DNA of 64,000 nt, from positions 102,501 through 166,500 of the forward strand of contig JAQSEB010000221.1 in assembly GCA_030063045.1 (NCBI GenBank), written 5' to 3'. The notes under the pieces were generated by a model, which was given only the letters and a program-made list of their open reading frames with translations, did no database searches and was not told the DNA's origin. Source of the DNA: Pratylenchus scribneri. Taxonomy: Eukaryota; Nematoda; Chromadorea; Rhabditida; Pratylenchidae. Shown here in pieces: positions 58,025 through 64,000 of this stretch (its first letter is position 1; every line of letters starts with the position of its first letter). The translations under genes and the position numbers were made by a program.

Positions 58025-59133
58025 TTAGGCTATCCCTTTTTATTTGTCATATTCGACCATTATTATGCCATCATTTATTAAACTTGATTTTTCCATTTAA
58101 TTAATTAATTAATTAATTCATTGATAAAAGTTAATCATAAAAGTTGAATTTGTGGACAAAAGGGAGGGGAGGGGCGGCGAATTAAGCTGCACAATTTGTG
58201 CGGAGAGGCATGTGCATTTGTGCATAGTGCATTTTGGTGCAGGTGCAGGTGCATGCCTCACACCTTATCAACCGCACAAGCACGGCACACGCACACACCC
58301 GCACAATTCGCACACACTGCACTTATTTGGCGTAAAAACTCGTATTTTAGTGGATTTTTACTTAATATTTTGCAAAACTTTTCTTCCCCGCCTTAATTCC
58401 GCCATTTTTCTCCTTAAAAGTACATCTTCCCTTCACTAACTTTTTCTAAAACTCATCTTTAACATATTTGTTCCATTAATTTTAATAGGATAAATTTGAA
58501 AAGTGCAACTTCTAATTCTTAATTTTTTCAAAAAGTTATCTTCTATTGCTTAATTCCACCTATTTTCAGCTAAAAACTCATACTTCTATCGACTAATTTT
58601 TTCAAAAAGTCATCTTCCATTCACTAATTTTGCATGTTTATTTTTAAAAATTAGCAATGAAAATACATTTAAGACAAACAAATATAAAAGGAATACGCGA
58701 AAAGAAGTGAAAAGGGTGGTGATTTTTCCCTCTGAACGGAGAAATCACAGGCAAATGAAAGGTGATTGTTCCTTCTGGACGGAGAAATCACAGGAAAATG
58801 GTAGGTGATTTTTCCCTCTTGACGGAAAAATCACACATGCAAGGGAAGTTATTTACTATAATAAATTAGAAAGTATAACTTCTACTTTTTAATTTTTTTC
58901 AAAAAGTCATCTTCTTTTGCTTAATTCCACCTATTTTCAGCTAAAAATTGGTTCTTCTAATCACTAATTTTTTTCAAAAAGTCATCTTCCATATGTTAAT
59001 TTTACTTGTTTATTTATTTATTTATTAATTAATAATACAATGAAGTATAAATGAAATAAATTGAAGTCATTACTAAGAGAAAATGATTACAATACAAAAT
59101 GTGATTGGAATAAATGGAAAGAAAGAATTACAA
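58025..59133. other. Intergenic between PAZ gene and PolB, repeat-rich
   Basis: Contains an AATT run (58100-58118), a GCA/ACAC-rich patch (58195-58320), two ~125-bp direct repeats (about 58500-58625 and 58870-59000, sharing TTAATTCCACCTATTTTCAG), and between them three tandem hairpins (58718-58834). No gene supported. Confidence 0.6.
58718..58834. repeat. Three tandem hairpins, 43-bp period
   Basis: Units at 58718, 58761 and 58804. Each is an imperfect palindrome with an outer GGTGATT...AATCAC stem and a central TTCCCTCTGAACGGAGAA-type loop. Arms vary compatibly in places (CTCTGAACGGAG versus CTCTTGACGGAA). Confidence 0.8.
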
Positions 59134-62100
59134 TTAATTGGGAGTAATATAGCCAAAGTCAAGAACGCGAGTATCAGAAGGGCGAACAATTCCTTTACCA
59201 CAAAATGGTTTCCAAATTTTTTGAAGGGGTTGAGTATAAACAGTGCCATGCTTAAGATTGGGGCGAAGAAAATTTGGGTACAAAACATGAATGGGTTGGG
59301 GTTGTCCTGTTTGGCAATATCGCAAAACCGATTCTTTGAATGTCTCATATTGAAGTCCCTGATTCATCATCACATCCCAATTCAACGTCATGCCTCGAAT
59401 CTTCAAAATGTAGTCGAATTCATTCTCCTCTTCTGGCGCATCAATTTTCTTCATTTTTATACCATATTGCTTTGCTCCACCGCTGACCCATTCGACCACT
59501 TTGTAGTCCTCTGGTATCTCACTGGTCAGGCCACCCAAATGAGGAGAAGTTTCGAGGACTTGTCCATTTTCCGGTTCGACAAAAACGATCGAGTCTGTGT
59601 CTGAAATTGGCAAATTTATTCCCAAAAATTCGAGTCAAAGGCCTTACCGGTGTACAAAATTTCGCATCCCGGAGCATTTGCCACCTTCTGCATAGCTTTC
59701 AGTAGCAAAATCCGGGCCTGGCTGGTTGTCCAAAGCGAAATGACCACATTCGATGCATCGCCTTCCTTCACCCAATCTCGCTTCCTAACAAAGCTGATCA
59801 TAATTGTCTCCTCATCCAACTCATCCAATGCAGTCACATCCAATGAACGATCTTCGAGATAACGGCGAAGCTCGGCTGGATCATCAGTGATTCGTGTTTC
59901 AGAAAGGCCATAATTTCGAAGCGAGAAGCGACCCCACAAGTTGTTCAGGCAAAGTTTGGCCAAAGCTCGCCTTCCTTTATTTGTTTTCATCTTGCTCCGG
60001 TCAATTGCAATGCCAAACATTTCCAAACATTCCGCAATGAATTTCTCCTCTTCTTCAAAATTGCCTTTGATTGTTGAATCGAAGCCGGAGGCGTGAAACT
60101 TTTCCGTCAGGAATTCTCGGACATATGATCGAGAGAGTTTGTCATCTGATCGTTCATATTCCAGCACTCGATACAATTCCGTAAAACGGTAGCCAGCCGC
60201 CAATGCCTCCGCTGCTTCAATCGAAGTGCAGATTGAAACCCATCCTCTTTCTTCATCGTTATGTTGGCAGCTATATTCTTCATTCACGGCGCCCTTTGGA
60301 TTTTCTTTGCAGCATTTTGAGCACAGTGGAAAGAGTAGTCGATCATCCTTCTCCATTTTCATCGGCAGAACCGGAACTCTGCATTGCTTTGGCGGAATCA
60401 CAAACGCTTTGATGATGGAGAGTGGAAAGAGAATGTCATCCGGTTCAGTCAAATTGATCTTTTTGTTCACAATGTGCACTTTGGGGATGCCAACAGGGTA
60501 ATTGGTCGTATAATTGGTGAAAGGATACAAGCTAAATTGATAGGGAATTAATTAAAATGTTATTCAAAATAATAAAATTTACCTGGTGAAATCCAGGTAG
60601 GAAATCTTTTCGCCTGGTTTCACTTTATGATAAAGTTTCATTGGACCCGTGCGCCCCCCGTAGAAGGCCTTTCTCAAATCAATTGGCCCCTTGTCGTGAT
60701 ATTCTTCGAATCTTTGTGCCATTTCCTTATCCTCCTCCAGCATTTGATCAATTTCGCAGGTCCAATAAACTTCAACTGGCACTTTGGACCGCAAAAATCG
60801 CATTCTTTCTTCATCTTTTTGCCTCAGCCATCCTGCCGTTTTCCCTCCGGGCATTAGCAAATCATCATCCGGGTAACACTGCTTACAGCCGTGGAACGGA
60901 CAGCCATTCACCTCGATTCCTCTTTGCTCTTCTTCAATCCATCCGTCCAATTTGTATCTTCCAATCCGCTTTTCTCCTCCTTCTGAATGCGCCGTTCGAA
61001 TTGTAACATTCCGCTCATCTGCCAGCCATTGGAGGAATTTTAGTGCCACCGGTGATTGGGTTTCACAAGAATCGTAGCCTTTTTCTGGAACAATGGCCAT
61101 ATGGTTGAATTTGAGATGGTTGGCACGAAAATGTTGAAGGCATGCAGAGGAAATTGTTACACAGTCCCGAAGTGGATCGATCCCATCATGAGGCTTAAGC
61201 GAAGGCCGATCAGCATTCCCAAATTCATCCGGTGGTCTTTTGCTGATGTCAATAAAATGCTTCCGAAAAGCGACTAGAGCAGCCATCAATATATCGGTAT
61301 CCTAAATTAAATGAAATTAATTACATAAAAAACTGTAAAATTAATTACATTGCAACAATAAGCAGCCAAAGCCTCATCCAGAAAGAATTCCTCGTTTTTG
61401 TGCTGCTCATACCATTCATCAAAGGCCTTCTTCTTCGCCGGCATAAAACCTCGATACAAATATTCCTCCTTTGGTGGCAGCTGAGACATTCGAACTCCGT
61501 AATTTTCCTCCCTATTGGCCAGATAGGGGAAGAAGGGTTTGTCCATAACATTGAGATCGAATGAAGGGACTGTTGTGGCCAATGGCATATGCAAAAGATT
61601 GTAACTGTCACGGAAAATAACTGCCGGATTCTTTTCAATTCTCGCCACACTCATTTCATAAAGTTTGTTGCCATTTCGGATCATTTCAGGATTCAGCTTT
61701 TCTTTATATAAATTTTTGCATATGAACATGTAATCAAATCGGCCAGCATTGTGTCCATAGCAATAAGTGGGGAAATCCGGTGGAAAATCATGCAGAATCC
61801 AATCGACAAATGCTGCAGTTGGGTCGTCTGTTTGATGGTGAAAATCGACCCGAGTATCCGAAAAATCACAATGGCCGAAAGTGACTGTCCTATTTGGTCC
61901 ACAAACTTCGCATTCATAAATTCCATCCGCTAGACTTTCTTCCCATTGGCCATTTTCAATGCATTCAGGACAACCAATTCTGACAGAAATGAAGTTGACT
62001 CGGTGATTTTTCTTGTTTGTTTCTTTTTGCGCCAAATTTTGTCTCTGCTGCTGCTGTTCATTCTCCTTGCGACACCATATTTTTGAAGGATTTGCTTGTT

Positions 62101-62434
62101 GTTTTGTTTTCTTTTCAATGGTAGCCGGTTCATTTTGCATCGTTTCCATATCCATTGCCACAATACGGAAACGATTTGATTTGAATGATTCCCCCGGCTC
62201 GATCACTTTGATGAAGCATCCTCTCTCCTTATCATGATATGTGTCGTACCGTTTACAATACGTTTCGCCGCACACGTGCCCTTTTCTGCCTTTCTTTGTG
62301 TTCCATTCCACATTCCAAATAGTTCCGCATTTCTCACACAGCATTGACTGATTGCAAAAGCCCGAATTGATATGATAATTGTAGCACTGCTGATTGTTGA
62401 ATAATTTCCGACATTTTTCACACTTTTTTTCAAA
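59134..62434 (-). CDS. Protein-primed DNA polymerase B (Maverick), spliced
   Basis: Exons 62344(or upstream)-61349, 61301-60583, 60531-59648 and 59600-59134 join in frame: about 1,021 aa from the ATG at 62344. An in-frame zinc-knuckle extension (KKCEKCRKLF...) reaches to an AG acceptor at about 62434, so an upstream exon is probably missing. Exonuclease motifs: MDMETM (D65/E67), GHNAGRFDY, and YCCN.D across a splice. Polymerase motifs: DFTSLYP (A), LCLNNLWGRF (B), YTDTDS (C) and AKQY. All catalytic residues appear present. This enzyme replicates the element using a terminal protein primer. Confidence 0.88.
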
Positions 62435-62960
62435 TCCTCAACATATTTAAATTTAGCATTACATAAATGAATATTTGTCCACGAGACATGAACAATTTTT
62501 TGTTGAGATAATATTAATTTGGCAAAAAAAACACTGAATTTGGCAAAAAAAATATTTAATTTGGCAAAAAGTAAATATATATTTAATTTGGCAAGAAAAA
62601 TACTGAAATTGGCAAAAAATATATTTAATTTGGCAAAAACAATAAAAAATATATTCGCTCGTTATAATCAATACAAACCGGTTTGAAATGAACAAAAATT
62701 GGTTTAATAAATTAAAAATTGATGGAATATTAAATTTTTTGAGGATGCGCAGGATATAGCTGGATATAGGTGAATTTGGGGGTGGATATAAGGGGGATTA
62801 AGCCGGATTAAGCCCCGAAATGGATGGAAACTGGCCCAGAAGGCCACTGGAAGGTCGGGTAAGAGTAACAGAGGCCAGGAGAGTGCACGGGATATAGCCG
62901 GATATAGGGCGATTAAGGCGGATTTAGGGGGATTAAGCCCCGAAATGGATGGGGAATAGC
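62435..62960. repeat. TTTGGCAAAAA repeats and GGATATAG minisatellite
   Basis: 62515-62640 repeats AATTTGGCAAAAAA-like units. 62740-62960 has two ~135-bp copies built on GGATATAGC(T/C)GGATATAGG, GGGGGATTAAGCC and CCCCGAAATGGATGG. This may lie near the right end of the Maverick. No terminal inverted repeat could be matched on the left. Confidence 0.6.
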
Positions 62961-63272
62961 CCGAAGGGCCATATGAGGATGACGATGATTTGCTGGACTT
63001 GGTCACGCTCTTGGGCATCAAGGTTTAATAAAATATATAAAATTTTATCATTAAAATATTAAATATTGATGTAGATGCAAGGTTATGTGGTCGGAATGCG
63101 AGCCCCTGCCAATGCCAACCAAGAAGATGGCAATCGAACTGAAGACACCATCGATTTGGAGGCGGAGGCTGATATTTTCGATGATGAAGAAGGATTGGAT
63201 TTTGATGATGAAGAATCGCAAGAAATCCAATCTGAATTTGATTATTCCATCCCTACTACATCCACCCGATAA
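62961..63272 (+). CDS. 3' exons of an unrecognised acidic protein
   Basis: A short exon (about 62961-63023, YEDDDDLLDLVTLLGIK) joins across a 50-nt intron to 63075-63272 (VVGMRAPANANQEDGN, then very acidic, ending SIPTTSTR and stop). The frame is preserved and both ends have GT-AG sites. The 5' part was not found, because the repeat upstream interrupts. Host or element origin unknown. Confidence 0.45.
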
Positions 63273-64000
63273 TTTTATCCCATTTTTTGCTCATTAATTC
63301 CATTTTATTTCCATATTTTTGCTCATCAATTCAACAATTTATTTATCTATTCAATTTTCATCCCAGTTTTCAATTAAATCAGCCGCAATAATTGATTAAA
63401 TTGTCTTTATTTTAATTCATTTTTTCCATTTTCGATGCTAAAATAAATAATTTCAACATAGTTTGTTTGATAATTTTTGGAATTATATTTTAGTTGGATT
63501 AATAGATACTGAAAAATGAACACTAAAATTGTGATCAGCGCTTAAAATTACCCTAGAAATATTTTTTTTGCATTTTTTTCAGTAAATATAAAAAAATTAA
63601 AATTTTTCGAGATTTCGTCCTTTTTTCCCTTTTTCGGGATTTCGTCTTTTCGGGATTTCATCTCATTTTCGTGTTTTCGAGATTTCGTCCTTTTTTTCCA
63701 CTTTTCGGGATTTCGTCATTTCGGGATTTCGTCTTTTTTTCCACTTTTCGGGGTTTCGTCTTTTCGGGGTTTCGTCTTTTCGGGGTTTCGTCTTTTCGGG
63801 ATTTCGGGGGTTAGCGATATATTCCATTTTCCATATGTAACACCTACTTTTCATTTTCTCTCAATAAACGAGAAATAAAATTAGAAAGGTCGGAGCCCGG
63901 AGCCGGAGCCGGAGTCGGAGCTAAAAATTTGAAAGGTCGGAGCCCGGAGCTGGAGCCGGAGCTAAAAGAATTATGAAAAGCACAGCTCTGATCATTTTGA
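63273..64000. repeat. 3' flank with TTTCGGG(A/G)TTTCGTC and CGGAGCC minisatellites
   Basis: 63600-63810 holds about ten TTTTCGGG(A/G)TTTCGTC units. 63884-63975 holds two copies of GGTCGGAGCCCGGAGC plus GGAGCCGGAGC repeats. The rest is AT-rich, no gene. Confidence 0.7.

Larger units (their letters stand above)
45126..62434. mobile_element. Maverick/Polinton (adintovirus-like) element, core extent
   Basis: Within 17 kb lie the Maverick hallmark genes: A32-like ATPase, retroviral-type integrase, penton-like and major capsid proteins, pVI/pX-like protein, adenain-type protease and protein-primed DNA polymerase B. Most virion genes are on the plus strand and the polymerase is on the minus strand at the right end. 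Limits given are the outermost genes that I place inside. The true ends should lie further out: Mavericks normally have long terminal inverted repeats and a ~6-bp target duplication, and I could not find either. Integrase and one accessory gene carry lesions, so this copy may not be autonomous. Confidence 0.85.

Noticed and set aside
57359..59133. Full Argonaute with MID/PIWI split over downstream exons
   Set aside because: The PAZ frame ends at 58024 and the following 1.1 kb is AT-rich repeats without any PIWI-like DDH stretch.
62704..63021. 105-codon minus-strand frame as the first exon of PolB
   Set aside because: It is formed by the GGATATAG minisatellite and has no polymerase or terminal-protein features; no good splice to 62434 was seen.
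63600..63810. CRISPR-like short repeats
   Set aside because: Units are contiguous minisatellite copies without unique spacers, in a eukaryotic genome.

Overview
This is an AT-rich metazoan nuclear window with spliced protein genes, an rDNA array edge and many small repeats. I infer a tylenchid nematode, probably a plant-parasitic type such as root-knot nematode, from the rRNA/ITS style, short introns, the FBA-type F-box gene and the Maverick. The genus is a guess. Nothing looks bacterial, and there is no CRISPR array or recognisable tRNA.

1-24.6 kb: the edge of an rDNA array fused to a cyclin T gene, both transcribed on the minus strand. An rDNA unit (28S 5' end, ITS2, 5.8S, ITS1, full 18S) is followed by about 2.3 kb of IGS/ETS and then the last exons of cyclin T. 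This composite (truncated 18S + IGS + cyclin T 3' exons) is repeated, with truncated 18S copies from 7463 and 12702. It finally runs into a complete 16-exon cyclin T gene (15445-24581, about 741 aa by my exon model). The introns carry several foldback elements.

24.6-44 kb: ordinary AT-rich host DNA. It holds a five-exon F-box/FBA gene (with a 1,025-bp TIR element in intron 1 and a long inverted repeat in intron 2), three decayed tandem copies of it, a four-TM membrane protein, a BEL/Pao gag remnant, a secreted coiled-coil protein and several minisatellites.

About 44-62.5 kb: a Maverick/Polinton (adintovirus-like) element. It has an A32-like packaging ATPase, retroviral-type integrase with chromodomain, penton-like minor capsid protein, pVI/pX-like virion protein, double-jelly-roll major capsid protein, adenain-type protease fused to a membrane-spanning N-terminus, and a spliced protein-primed DNA polymerase B, plus several unrecognised small genes. 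Two lesions are visible: a frameshift in integrase and an in-frame TAG in an accessory gene. I could not find the terminal inverted repeats.

The most striking gene is at 57359-58024, between the morphogenesis module and the polymerase. It encodes a stand-alone Argonaute-type PAZ domain with an acidic tail, a TATA box, and no MID or PIWI domain. I infer a captured host RNAi domain that could act as a small-RNA decoy or silencing suppressor; this is a hypothesis.

62.5-64 kb: degenerate repeats and the 3' exons of an unrecognised acidic-protein gene.
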